Assembly (NCBI GenBank): GCA_964588705.1 | Contig: CAZPQV010000002.1 | Span: forward strand, 13,988-77,987 | Direction of reading: 5' to 3' | Length of the DNA: 64,000 nucleotides | Source: CAZPQV01 sp964588705 | GTDB lineage: Bacteria; Bacteroidota; Bacteroidia; Flavobacteriales; Weeksellaceae | Shown here: piece after piece, positions 1 to 8,000 of the stretch | How positions within the stretch are numbered: the first letter of the stretch is position 1 | Layout of the letters: each line of letters opens with the position of its first letter | Program-made: the position numbers and the translations under genes | The notes under the pieces: generated by a model | What the model saw: the letters and a program-made list of their open reading frames with translations, nothing else | What the model was told of the DNA's origin: nothing | Database searches by the model: none

Positions 1-474
1 CAAATTAAGTTCTTCCGCAATTTCTTTAATGCTCTTTTCTTCAAAGAAGCGCAGCATGATGATTTCCCGATAATTGCTGTCCATACTTTCTACAATTTTC
101 AGAATTTTCGCCTGTTCTTCCTCGTAAATCAGAAGTTCTTCGGGCGATTGTGCAAAGTGGTTTTTTACTTCATGCAAATCATCGGTGGCATCTTCACTTT
201 CACGGCTTTTTTTTCTCCAAAAATCAATCATGGTGTTCTGAGCAATGGTCAGAATCCATGTTTTGAACTGGAAACTCGGATCGAACAAATCCAGTTTGTT
301 CAGCACTTTCGAGAAGACATTTACCGTGATTTCATCGGCGTCGTTTTCATCTTTTACTTTTTTCAGAACAAAAGAAAAAACGTCAACCCAAAATAAATTG
401 ATGAGCTGCGTTTGTGCTTTCTGATCTTTTTCTCTGGCCTTGAGAATCAGTTGTAAAAGTTGAGCATCGTTCAT
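1..474 (-). CDS. RNA polymerase ECF sigma factor (partial, 3' end outside window)
   Basis: I translated the minus strand from the ATG at 474. It reads in one open frame for 158 codons to the window edge, so the C-terminus is missing. The N-terminal half has sigma region 2 character (DADEITVNVFSKVL, then FKTWILTIAQNTMIDFWRKK), and the end has the start of a region 4 helix-turn-helix (YREIIMLRFFEEKSIKEIAEEL). This is the two-domain layout of sigma-70 ECF factors, which direct RNA polymerase to stress or envelope regulons. No anti-sigma factor is visible because the downstream side is cut. Family call is firm; the subgroup and regulon are unknown. Confidence 0.88.
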   Translation of the reverse strand, partial: MNDAQLLQLILKAREKDQKAQTQLINLFWVDVFSFVLKKVKDENDADEITVNVFSKVLNKLDLFDPSFQFKTWILTIAQNTMIDFWRKKSRESEDATDDLHEVKNHFAQSPEELLIYEEEQAKILKIVESMDSNYREIIMLRFFEEKSIKEIAEELNL

Positions 475-509
475 TCAACTCACAAAAATACGGAAAAAAG
501 TTGGACCGA

Positions 510-632
510 GGTGCGGGATATGAGGTTCGAGGTACGAGATACGGGGTTTAATGATGAACAATAAGCAATGAGTAATACAGGAATTGAAACTTGAAACTTG
601 AAACCTGAAACTCGAAACTCGTATCTCGAACC
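510..632. repeat. Degenerate heptad-period repeats between sigma factor and lipoprotein
   Basis: Two tracts of about seven-base units flank a short spacer. The first consists of gaggtgc/gaggttc/gaggtac-like units (510-550). The second consists of AAACTTG/AAACCTG/AAACTCG-like units (585-632). The second half of the second tract is roughly the reverse complement of the first, so the two could fold back. Between them lies another heptad piece (AATAAGCAATGAGTAA) that recurs inverted at 53112-53142. Confidence 0.7.
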
Positions 633-638
633 CCGTTA

Positions 639-1100
639 CTATTCAGCAATGAGATTAAAGGTCTTTCCGTTTTCCTTTAGTGTTGCAGTGTTGCCTTCTA
701 CGAAGAACTCGGTTTTGGTTTCTTTGATTTTATACATTGCGGATTCATCTTTTCTATCGGTTTCGTAAAGCCAAAACAGATCGTTTCCTTTTTCTGAAAG
801 AACCACCACAGCATTTCCTTCCGCATCTTTTTTGAAAACTGCCTGAATCACACGTCCGTCGCCCTCGTAAATTTCTGAAACCTCCTCCATTTCGTTCAGT
901 TTTGCCATATTCCGAACGAAAACAGATGGCTGTGACGAATCTACCTCTTTCACAACAGAATCCGTCATGATTGAATCGACCGTTGTGGAAACGATTTCAC
1001 CAGTGGTATCACCCAAACTGTCGGCGATAGTCTGTGTTTGTTTGGTGCAGCTGATAATGCTGAATAAAAAGACGAAAAGAGTGATGATTCTGAAATACAT
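639..1100 (-). CDS. Small secreted lipoprotein of unknown function
   Basis: 153 residues. The N-terminus is a hydrophobic signal followed by a lipobox (FSIISC, Cys near residue 18), so the mature protein should be lipid-anchored in the envelope. The mature part is rich in Thr, Ser, Asp and Val for about 40 residues. A folded portion follows (VIQAVFKKDAEGNAVVVL and a C-terminal beta-rich stretch ending KTFNLIAE). I do not recognise a named family. It lies between the sigma factor gene and tyrS and is separated from both by repeat-rich DNA. The lipoprotein call is well supported; function is unknown. Confidence 0.75.
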   Translation of the reverse strand: MYFRIITLFVFLFSIISCTKQTQTIADSLGDTTGEIVSTTVDSIMTDSVVKEVDSSQPSVFVRNMAKLNEMEEVSEIYEGDGRVIQAVFKKDAEGNAVVVLSEKGNDLFWLYETDRKDESAMYKIKETKTEFFVEGNTATLKENGKTFNLIAE

Positions 1101-1182
1101 ATGGCAATAAATTCTTAATTTTTTAACGTCAATTATTATTCCAAACGAAATCTTTTTTTGAAAAAGTGAAAAGAATAAATAA

Positions 1183-1368
1183 TCTCCGCGTGAGTGATGG
1201 TAAGGGTGCGAGCACAGCGAGCAGTATGCAGCGCAGCGGCATACCGGAACGAAGTGCAGCCCTGAACAGCACGACGCGAGCGAGCGAATGGTTTGGCGCG
1301 ACGATCACGAAACTTCGGGATAGGAGCACCAAAATAATGAGCGAGCGAGGGGCACGCCCAAAAAATAA
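1183..1368. repeat. GC-rich, structured-looking intergenic island upstream of tyrS
   Basis: About 185 bases with clearly higher GC than the flanks, rich in GCGAGC/GCAGCG words. It contains an exact 6-base dyad, GTATGC and GCATAC around a 9-base loop (1229-1249), and a weak CACGAAACTTCGGG dyad. It is open in the tyrS frame, but it lies before the tyrS -7 box and does not look like protein. It resembles a dispersed intergenic repeat rather than a gene. Confidence 0.55.
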
Positions 1369-1379
1369 GCCGAAAATTA

Positions 1380-1387
1380 ATATCTTT
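1380..1387 (+). promoter_or_regulatory. Probable -7 element of tyrS
   Basis: TATCTTTG matches the Bacteroidetes TAnnTTTG -7 consensus and ends 21 bases before the ATG at 1409. No good -33 TTG is seen. Its position is the main reason to start tyrS at 1409 rather than at in-frame ATGs further upstream. Confidence 0.6.
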
Positions 1388-1408
1388 GCACATCAAATTT
1401 TTGACCAA

Positions 1409-2704
1409 ATGAATGCTTTTATTGAAGAACTGAAATGGCGCGGGCTGTATGCCGATATGATGCCGGGAACCGATGAACAACTGAATAAGGAGATGACGAC
1501 GGCGTATATTGGCTTCGATCCAACGGCGGATTCGCTGCATATTGGAAGCTTGATTCCGATAAAAGTTCTTGCGCACTTTCAGCAGTATGGTCACAAACCT
1601 ATTGCTTTGGTTGGAGGCGCTACGGGAATGATTGGCGACCCATCCGGAAAATCTTCTGAAAGAAACCTTTTGGACGAAGCAACTTTGAACCATTATGTAG
1701 ATTGCCTGAAAGCACAGCTTTCCCGTTTCCTGGATTTTGAAGGTGAAGGAGAAAACCGCGCAGAACTGGTGAATAACTACGACTGGATGAAGGATATTTC
1801 GTTCCTTGAATTTGCGAAGGACATCGGGAAACACATCACCGTGAACTATATGATGGCGAAGGATTCGGTAAAGAAACGTTTTTCGGGAGAGGAAGGCGTG
1901 GAAGGAATGAGTTTTACGGAATTCACTTACCAACTGCTTCAGGGCTATGATTTCCTGCATTTGTATAAAGAGAAAAACGTGCGTTTGCAAATGGGTGGCT
2001 CCGACCAGTGGGGAAATATCACCACCGGAACAGAGCTGATTCGCCGTAAGGTACAGGGCGAAGCGTTTGCATTGACCGTTCCTTTAATTACCAAATCAGA
2101 CGGTTCGAAATTCGGAAAATCTGAAAGTGGTGAAAATTACTGGTTGGATGCGAAGAGAACTTCTCCATACAAATTCTACCAATTTTGGCTGAATGCTACG
2201 GATGAAGATGCCGAGCGCTTTATAAAATTCTATACTTTCCTTGGAAAAGAAGAAATCGAAGCATTGATTGAAGAACACAGAACTGCACCACACGAAAGAA
2301 AATTACAGAGAAAACTGGCGGAAGAAGTGACGGTTTGGGTTCACAATCGTGAGGAATATGAAAAGGCAGTGAAAGCTTCGGAAATTCTCTTTGGGCGCTC
2401 TACAGCAGAAGATTTAGTAAAACTTGATGAAGAACTTTTCCTTGAAATTTTTGACGGTGTTCCACAGAAAGAAGTTTCAAAATCTGAAATCGTGGGAGCA
2501 AATATTATTGACCTGCTGTCGGAAAAAAGTGGTTTCCTGAAATCAAAAGGAGAAGCAAAGCGTGAACTACAGGGAAATGCTATTTCGGTGAATAAAGAAA
2601 AGGTAAACGACTCTTTTGAAGCCAAAGAAAGCGATTTAATCGACGGGAAATTCTTACTGCTTCAGAAGGGTAAAAAGAATTATTTTATTGTAAAAGCAGT
2701 TTAA
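1409..2704 (+). CDS. tyrS: Tyrosyl-tRNA synthetase
   Basis: 431 residues, the usual length for bacterial TyrRS. It attaches tyrosine to tRNA-Tyr in the cytoplasm. The class I signature HIGS is at residues 44-47, and the KMSKS-type loop is KFGKS near 234-238. GGSDQWGNI in the substrate pocket and a C-terminal S4 RNA-binding domain (about 365-430, KGEAKRELQGNAISVNKEKV) are also present. The start MNAFIEELKWRG is the family's normal N-terminus. The frame stays open for 81 more codons upstream, but that part is GC-rich repeat and precedes the -7 box. A strong terminator follows. Confidence 0.97.
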   Translation: MNAFIEELKWRGLYADMMPGTDEQLNKEMTTAYIGFDPTADSLHIGSLIPIKVLAHFQQYGHKPIALVGGATGMIGDPSGKSSERNLLDEATLNHYVDCLKAQLSRFLDFEGEGENRAELVNNYDWMKDISFLEFAKDIGKHITVNYMMAKDSVKKRFSGEEGVEGMSFTEFTYQLLQGYDFLHLYKEKNVRLQMGGSDQWGNITTGTELIRRKVQGEAFALTVPLITKSDGSKFGKSESGENYWLDAKRTSPYKFYQFWLNATDEDAERFIKFYTFLGKEEIEALIEEHRTAPHERKLQRKLAEEVTVWVHNREEYEKAVKASEILFGRSTAEDLVKLDEELFLEIFDGVPQKEVSKSEIVGANIIDLLSEKSGFLKSKGEAKRELQGNAISVNKEKVNDSFEAKESDLIDGKFLLLQKGKKNYFIVKAV

Positions 2705-2789
2705 ATTTTATTTTATGGAGTTGCCGACACGTTTCATCGAGTAACTTTTAGTTATTAAAATCAGATATTTTCAAATCATAAATAATGTT

Positions 2790-2815
2790 AAATCGGGGAC
2801 GAATCCCCGATTTTT
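2790..2815 (+). terminator. Terminator of tyrS
   Basis: A perfect 10-base stem, AAATCGGGGA / TCCCCGATTT, closes a CGAA loop and is followed by a T-run. Confidence 0.85.
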
Positions 2816-2847
2816 GTTTCGTAACCTAATCTTTTTCAATAGTTTTG
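2813..2847 (+). promoter_or_regulatory. Promoter of the desaturase gene
   Basis: TTTG (2813-2816), a 23-base spacer, then TAGTTTTG (2840-2847). This fits the TTTG-N17-23-TAnnTTTG Bacteroidetes consensus. The -33 box overlaps the T-tail of the tyrS terminator. Confidence 0.6.
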
Positions 2848-2868
2848 CGAAAATCCAATCTTTATTAA

Positions 2869-3624
2869 ATGGCAATTATTATTTTTATTGTAGTCCTTTG
2901 GTATTCAGGGCTATTTTTCCAAACTTTTTTTCTGCACAGGTATGCGGCGCATCAATCTTTCACGATGTCTAAATTCGGTGAAAAACTTTGCTATGTCCTT
3001 ACCTGGATTACACAGGGAAGTAACTACCTAAGTGCTTATGGATACGGCGTTATGCACAGAATGCACCATGCATTTGCCGATACAGAAAAAGATCCACATT
3101 CCCCGAAATACGATCCAAGTCCGTTGGCAATGATGTGGAGAACTAAAAACATTTATCAACAGATTAACAATCAGAAAATTGCTGTTGAAGAGAAGTTTAC
3201 GAAGAATGTTCCGCAATGGAGATCTTTCGACCGTTTTGCAAGTTCTTGGGGATCAAGAATCGGCTGGGGTGTTCTTTACACCGTTTTCTTCATTATTTTT
3301 GCAGATAAATGGTGGCACTGGTTATTCCTTCCGGTAGCTTATCTGATGGCTCCAATCCACGGAATGATCATCAACTGGTTTGGCCACATCTATGGTTATG
3401 TAAACTTTAAAGTGAGCGATACTTCTAAAAATCTCTTTCATTTTGACTGGCTGATGATGGGTGAAGGCTATCATAATAATCACCACAAATTTGGTGGCCG
3501 TCCGAATTTTGGAGGTGTAAGATGGCACGAAATAGATGTTACCTATATGATAATGCTGGTGCTTGAAAAATTCGGTTGGATTAAAATGAACCGCATTGCA
3601 GTAAAGCCAAAAAGAGAAATGTAA
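2869..3624 (+). CDS. Membrane acyl-CoA/fatty acid desaturase
   Basis: 251 residues, membrane-bound and di-iron. The three histidine boxes of the stearoyl-CoA delta-9 desaturase family are present: HRYAAH (residues 23-28), HRMHH (63-67) and HNNHH (about 202-206). Hydrophobic segments lie between them (1-22, 130-150, 155-180), with the active site facing the cytoplasm. It should introduce a double bond into acyl chains and so adjust membrane fluidity. It has its own promoter and terminator, so it is a single-gene unit. Family call is firm; the position of the double bond is inferred from the family. Confidence 0.93.
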   Translation: MAIIIFIVVLWYSGLFFQTFFLHRYAAHQSFTMSKFGEKLCYVLTWITQGSNYLSAYGYGVMHRMHHAFADTEKDPHSPKYDPSPLAMMWRTKNIYQQINNQKIAVEEKFTKNVPQWRSFDRFASSWGSRIGWGVLYTVFFIIFADKWWHWLFLPVAYLMAPIHGMIINWFGHIYGYVNFKVSDTSKNLFHFDWLMMGEGYHNNHHKFGGRPNFGGVRWHEIDVTYMIMLVLEKFGWIKMNRIAVKPKREM

Positions 3625-3644
3625 AATCTTGACAAATAGAATAA

Positions 3645-3674
3645 AAATCGGTCAGAAATCTGACCGATTTTTTT
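3645..3674 (+). terminator. Terminator of the desaturase gene
   Basis: An 11-base perfect stem, AAATCGGTCAG / CTGACCGATTT, with an AAAT loop and a following T-run. Confidence 0.88.
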
Positions 3675-3679
3675 GTGCA

Positions 3680-4230
3680 TCAACCGAAAATAGAAATTAC
3701 CAATTTCATAACAAAAACTAAGAATAAATATGATTATATAGTTTATCAATATGTAATCAAAAATTATAAAAGTAGTGCTTAATAAACGTCAATTTCAGTC
3801 TTCGTCACAGAACCTTAAATACTGTTTAATGTAAAAAATATGGTTTGATTTTACGAAAAAACTGTTTACATCATTAAAAACATAGAATTTATCATTTTAA
3901 ACATGTTAATTTATTTTATAGATAAATCTTATACCTTATTATTTATCTGATGTTAAAATAAATTTTATATAAAGTAAATTATAGATAATTAGAATTAATT
4001 TCAATTTTAGATAAAGTATCTTTATTCTTTCAAGCCATCAAAAAAATACTTGAGAAATCAGATTCTGTTTAAATTAGTTTTCAGTTCAATTGGGATATTT
4101 CTACTTCAAACTTTTAGAAATTCTGAAGTAAACAGTTTAAAACATTTTAATGATTTAATAATAAATAACCTTATTCGTTAAATAAAATAAATCAATGGGA
4201 ATCTTGTTATACCGCTGTTTTCTACCGATA
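3680..4230. other. Long AT-rich stretch without a gene
   Basis: About 550 bases of very AT-rich DNA with stops in all frames. It holds several CTGTTTA words (near 3821, 3862, 4068; inverted near 4133). It also holds two hairpin-like dyads, AGATAAAT/ATTTATCT (about 3919-3948) and ACTTCA/TGAAGT (about 4102-4130). I see no gene, RNA with clear promoter and terminator, or mobile element. Confidence 0.6.
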
Positions 4231-4240
4231 AAAAATGAGT

Positions 4241-4248
4241 TATCTTTG
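4241..4248 (+). promoter_or_regulatory. -7 element of the esterase gene (near-leaderless)
   Basis: TATCTTTG ends four bases before the ATG at 4253. The transcript should therefore begin at or next to the start codon. This excludes the in-frame ATG at 4235 as the start. Confidence 0.6.
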
Positions 4249-4252
4249 TCCG

Positions 4253-4888
4253 ATGGAATTACAGTATCTCGTTCGCGAACCACAAAATATCACATCCGAA
4301 ACTCAGATTCTTTTCATGCTCCACGGTTACGGAAGTAATGAAGAAGACCTATTTTCTTTTGTCCCTACCCTTCCTGAAAATTGGATTGTTGTAAGTTTTC
4401 GGGCACCAAGAACAACAGAATACGAAGGGTACTCGTGGTATGATATTGACTTCATGAATGAGGAAAAATTCATCAATACCGAACAGGCCATTGAATCCCT
4501 GAACTCCATTCTTGAATACATCATCCGAATTAAAAACAGATACGGATTAAAAAAACCGGCACATTTGTGCGGTTTCAGTCAGGGTGGAATTTTGGCTTAT
4601 GCACTGGCTTTGAAAAACCCGCAGATGTTTTCGAAAGTGGCCTGTATGAGCTGTTATCCTGAAGAAAAGCTCCTGACAGAAATCGTTAAGGAAAAGAAGA
4701 AATTAGAACATTTGCGATTCTTTATTTCTCACGGAACCGATGACGCTATAATTCCATTGGAATGGGGACGAAAAGCGGCAGATCTGCTCTACGATCTAAG
4801 TTGCTATTTCTCTTTCCGCGAATATATGAGTGGACACGGTGTGAATCAAAAGAACTATATGGATCTGATGGATTTTTTCAAAAGTTAG
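4253..4888 (+). CDS. Phospholipase/carboxylesterase-type alpha/beta hydrolase
   Basis: 211 residues, cytoplasmic, no signal peptide. The alpha/beta hydrolase fold is shown by MLHGYGSNEEDL (oxyanion region), the nucleophile elbow GFSQGG (Ser near 109), an acidic residue in HGTDDAIIP and the catalytic histidine in SGHGVN. This is the arrangement of the acyl-protein thioesterase/carboxylesterase family (PF02230-like). It should hydrolyse a small ester or thioester; the substrate cannot be read from sequence. A heptad-period repeat begins immediately after the stop codon. Confidence 0.85.
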   Translation: MELQYLVREPQNITSETQILFMLHGYGSNEEDLFSFVPTLPENWIVVSFRAPRTTEYEGYSWYDIDFMNEEKFINTEQAIESLNSILEYIIRIKNRYGLKKPAHLCGFSQGGILAYALALKNPQMFSKVACMSCYPEEKLLTEIVKEKKKLEHLRFFISHGTDDAIIPLEWGRKAADLLYDLSCYFSFREYMSGHGVNQKNYMDLMDFFKS

Positions 4889-4915
4889 AAGAGAGAAGTC
4901 CGAAGACAGAAGCTT
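4889..4915. repeat. Heptad repeat after the esterase
   Basis: Four units of the AGAAGTC/CGAAGAC type in seven-base register follow the stop codon. It is the same family as the copies around 14325-14404. Confidence 0.6.
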
Positions 4916-4965
4916 ATCATATCCACGCAGAAATCCCCATTCTTTGACGTGGTAGTTTAAAACAG

Positions 4966-5427
4966 TTAATCAGGAAAAATCACCGTCGTATTTTTCACTT
5001 CCTTTATTGAAAAAGAACTTTGCGTGCTGGCAATGTGCTGTAAATTAGTGAGTTTCGTTACCATAAACTCCCGATAATCCTGTATATCCTTCACACAGAT
5101 TTTCAGAATATAATCGTAATCACCACTCACGTGGAAACATTCCAAAACTTCCGGAAATTGGGTAATTTCCTTTTCAAACTGAGTAATATATTCCTTTCTG
5201 TGTTGCGCCAGCTTTACGTGGCAAAGCACTATAAAATCCTTTTGTAGAGCCGTTTTATCAACCAGGGCAACATACCGGTCGATAACCTTCAATTTCTCGA
5301 GCTTTTTAATTCTTTCAAAAACTGCAGTTACCGACAAATCCAGTTCGGTTGCCAACTCTTTTGTGGTTTTTTTGGAATTATTCTGAAGCAGAATGAGCAG
5401 TTTTTTATCTTTTTCGTCCAATGTCAT
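4966..5427 (-). CDS. Lrp/AsnC family transcriptional regulator
   Basis: 153 residues, the normal family length. The N-terminal winged helix-turn-helix (about 5-60; KKTTKELATELDLSVTAVFERIKKL) precedes a RAM/AsnC ligand-binding domain (about 70-145; DYDYILKICVKDIQDY). It is divergent from the PLP-dependent Cys/Met lyase with about 155 bases between the starts. It is therefore probably the local amino-acid-responsive regulator of that gene, as often seen for Lrp-lyase pairs. A TAAATTTG -7 box for this gene lies at 5463-5470. The effector is not known. Confidence 0.92.
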   Translation of the reverse strand: MTLDEKDKKLLILLQNNSKKTTKELATELDLSVTAVFERIKKLEKLKVIDRYVALVDKTALQKDFIVLCHVKLAQHRKEYITQFEKEITQFPEVLECFHVSGDYDYILKICVKDIQDYREFMVTKLTNLQHIASTQSSFSIKEVKNTTVIFPD

Positions 5428-5543
5428 CTGAAAATATTTTGGATTTTTAATAATTAATGTTTCAAATTTAGAATAATATTTCCTTTAAACTATAATATAC
5501 CGATTATAAATCTATTTTTTAATCAAATTATTGCTTTTTAATC

Positions 5544-5562
5544 CTAAAATATAGAATTTTAG
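5544..5562. promoter_or_regulatory. Candidate operator between Lrp and lyase genes
   Basis: CTAAAAT-ATAGA-ATTTTAG is a perfect 7-base dyad just upstream of the lyase start, in an AT-rich divergent region of the kind Lrp proteins bind. Confidence 0.45.
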
Positions 5563-5582
5563 AAAATATTAATTCAACAGTA

Positions 5583-6785
5583 ATGGAAGATTTTAACGCA
5601 GCTAATAACATTCAGGATTTACAGTATTTCGGAGAATTTGGAGGAGTAAACCCTTCTATTTCAGACAGTTCAACATACACATTCCTATCTGCAAAAAAAA
5701 TGTTCGATACTTTCGAGGGCAATGCGGAAGGCTGCTATCTATACTCAAGACATTCATCTCCAAGCAATCTTTATCTTTCCGAAGCTTTGGCAAAAATGGA
5801 AGGAACAGAAAGTGCCAATGTTACCGCTTCGGGAATGGGAGCAATCACTTCTACCCTGCTTCAACTCTGCAAAAGTGGTGACCATATCGTATCGAGCAGA
5901 ACGATCTACGGTGGAACTTATGCTTTTATGAAAAATTTTCTTCCGGGGTTCAAAATTGATACTTCATTTGTAGATATTACTGATTTGCAGGTTGTTGAAA
6001 ATTCGATTAATGAAAATACAAAAGTGATTTACTGCGAATCGGTTAGCAATCCGCTGCTCGAAATCGCTGATTTACGCCGACTTTCTGAATTAGCAAAAAA
6101 ACATAATCTAAAACTGATTGTTGACAATACATTCTCACCACTTTCAGTTTCACCACAGCTTTTAGGTGCTGATGTGACCATTCACAGCTTGACGAAATTT
6201 ATCAATGGAAGCAGCGATGCCGTTGGTGGCGTTGTTTGTGGAACACAGGAATTCATTAATGATTTGAAAAATGTGAATTCGGGAGCCTGTATGCTTCTCG
6301 GTCCTACAATGGACAGCCTTCGTGCTGCAAGCATTCTTAAAAACCTGAGAACCCTCCATATCCGCATGAAAAAACACAGCGAAAATGCCCTTTATCTCGC
6401 TGAAAGATGGGAGAAAGACGGACTGATTGTGAAATACCCCGGATTGAAAAACCATCCACAACACGAACTTTACAAAGGAATGATGCATGAAGAATACGGT
6501 TTCGGCGGACTGATTGCTTTGGATGTGAAAACTGTGGAAAAAGCTAACGAGCTGATGGAAATGATGCAGAATGAAAATCTCGGTTATCTTGCCGTGAGCC
6601 TTGGTTTTTATAAAACATTATTCTCGGCTTCGGGAACTTCTACGTCGTCGGAAATTCCGGAAGATGAACAAAAAGAAATGGGACTTTCTCCGGGATTAAT
6701 TCGTTTTTCGATTGGTTTGGATCACGACATTGAGAGAACTTACCAGAAAATGAAATGGTGTATGGAAAAAGTTGCGGTGCTGTAA
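5583..6785 (+). CDS. PLP-dependent Cys/Met metabolism lyase (methionine gamma-lyase-like)
   Basis: 400 residues, cytoplasmic, fold type I PLP enzyme. Visible are the cofactor loop (NVTASGMGAITSTL), VDNTFSPLSVSPQLLGADV with the PLP-binding Asp, and the Schiff-base lysine in HSLTKFINGSSDAVGG (near residue 205). The C-terminus GLIRFSIGLDHD is typical of the family. Members include methionine gamma-lyase, cystathionine gamma-lyase and gamma-synthase. With an Lrp regulator next door, degradation of a sulfur amino acid (methionine to methanethiol, ammonia and 2-oxobutyrate) is a fair guess. Family is certain; exact reaction is not. Confidence 0.9.
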   Translation: MEDFNAANNIQDLQYFGEFGGVNPSISDSSTYTFLSAKKMFDTFEGNAEGCYLYSRHSSPSNLYLSEALAKMEGTESANVTASGMGAITSTLLQLCKSGDHIVSSRTIYGGTYAFMKNFLPGFKIDTSFVDITDLQVVENSINENTKVIYCESVSNPLLEIADLRRLSELAKKHNLKLIVDNTFSPLSVSPQLLGADVTIHSLTKFINGSSDAVGGVVCGTQEFINDLKNVNSGACMLLGPTMDSLRAASILKNLRTLHIRMKKHSENALYLAERWEKDGLIVKYPGLKNHPQHELYKGMMHEEYGFGGLIALDVKTVEKANELMEMMQNENLGYLAVSLGFYKTLFSASGTSTSSEIPEDEQKEMGLSPGLIRFSIGLDHDIERTYQKMKWCMEKVAVL

Positions 6786-6941
6786 TCTCCCGCAGACTAC
6801 GCAGATATGTAATTGATTAAATTTCTCCGGAATAACAAAGATGCTGTATAGTTGGCGAACTTAATAAATCGGAGATTAAAATTTTATTTTTTTACTCGAG
6901 GAGAGGTTTTCAAATTGAAAGCCTTTTCTTATTTTTATACT

Positions 6942-7772
6942 ATGAAAAGAATTCTCATTTCTCTGTTTATCATTCTGTTTTCCGGAAATTATTACGCTCA
7001 GGATAAGCCATCTACAGCAAGTAAAAATGTGAAAATCATTTCGGAAAATTTCGAAATGCCTCAACTTGAACGAAACCGCAGAATTTGGATATATCTTCCG
7101 CCGGATTACGAAACTTCAAAGAAAAAATATCCTGTAATGTACATGCACGACGGGCAAAACCTGTTCGACGATAAAACCTCTTATATTGGTGAATGGCAAG
7201 TTGATGAATCTCTTGACAAATTGTTTGCAGCAGGAGAATCGACGGGAATAATAGTCGGGATTGATAATGGCGGCCAAATGCGAATTGAAGAACGATAAAA
7301 AAATAAAAATGAAAAGTACGGCGGAGGAAATGGTGAAAATTATATGAAATTCATCGTAGAAACTCTGAAACCTTATATTGACAAACACTACAGAACAAAA
7401 TCCTGCAGGAAACATACAGCGTTGGGCGGAAGCTCTTTGGGCGCTTTAATTTCGGTTTACGGAGCTGTTAAATATCCGAAAACGTTTGGAAAAGTACTGG
7501 CGTTCAGTAATGCGTTCTGGTTTAATTCAGATGAAATGGATGCTTTTATAAAAAATGCAAATGTCAATCTCGGAAGACAGAAATATTATTTCATTCAGGG
7601 AAAACACGAATCCAAAGATATGGACGAGCAAACCATGAAAGTCATTAATAATTTGAAACTTAAAAAAGTAAAAAGCAAGAATATTTACAACCGTTCCGAT
7701 GAAGACGGAAAACATAATGAAATGTACTGGAGACGGGAGTTTCCGGCGGCGTTTCTTTGGTTATTGAAATAA
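6942..7772 (+). pseudogene. Secreted alpha/beta hydrolase (putative esterase), interrupted by in-frame TAA
   Basis: The frame from 6942 encodes a signal peptide (about 1-19) and the N-terminal half of a putative esterase (RRIWIYLPPDYE, VMYMHDGQNLFD, IIVGIDNGG). A TAA stop follows at 7296-7298 (codon 119). Beyond it the same frame continues for 157 codons with KYGGGNGENYMKF, the nucleophile elbow GGSSLGAL and a C-terminal GKHNEMYWRREFPAAF. The two halves join without frame change or missing length, so a single nonsense codon in an A-rich stretch splits a gene of about 276 codons. It is a recent pseudogene, a sequencing error, or less likely a read-through case. The second half alone lacks a signal peptide. 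Confidence 0.85.
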
Positions 7773-7789
7773 CTTTATTCTCCCAGAAG

Positions 7790-7990
7790 TTATCGCTGAT
7801 TATTTTTAATTGGAGCGAGCAAAAGGTAGAAAATCCAGGCAAACCAAGTCACAAAGATTACTGCTAAAATCCACGCAATTTTTTCTTTTCCACTGGTTTT
7901 TGAAGAATTTAGTATTAAAGCGATTGGTGCAAACCAAATTGAAACTAAAATTAAAATCAAGAATAATCCTGCAAAATCACCTTCATCCAT
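7790..7990 (-). CDS. Small membrane protein with two transmembrane helices (PLDc_N-like)
   Basis: 66 residues starting at MDEGDFAGLF. Two hydrophobic helices (about 7-25 and 35-55) are separated by a polar turn (NSSKTSGKEKIAW). The second has the W..AVIFVTWFAW..YLLLAP pattern of the phospholipase D N-terminal-like (PLDc_N) small membrane proteins. The frame is open 17 codons further upstream, but that part overlaps the end of purE. The gene follows purE by about ten bases and may be co-transcribed. Function is unknown. Confidence 0.65.
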   Translation of the reverse strand: MDEGDFAGLFLILILVSIWFAPIALILNSSKTSGKEKIAWILAVIFVTWFAWIFYLLLAPIKNNQR

Positions 7991-8000
7991 ATTTAAAATA

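Noticed and set aside
1129..1332. 67-codon open frame on the minus strand in the GC-rich island
   Set aside because: Arg/Leu-rich composition typical of translated repeat DNA. It overlaps the GC-rich island and has no start signal or partner.
1166..1408. 81-codon N-terminal extension of tyrS
   Set aside because: The frame is open, but the sequence is the GC-rich repeat, precedes the tyrS -7 box and has no similarity to TyrRS. The start at 1409 gives the normal length.
1183..1408. T-box riboswitch upstream of tyrS
   Set aside because: The tyrS -7 box lies only 21 bases before the start, so a T-box leader would not be transcribed. T-boxes are also rare in Bacteroidetes.
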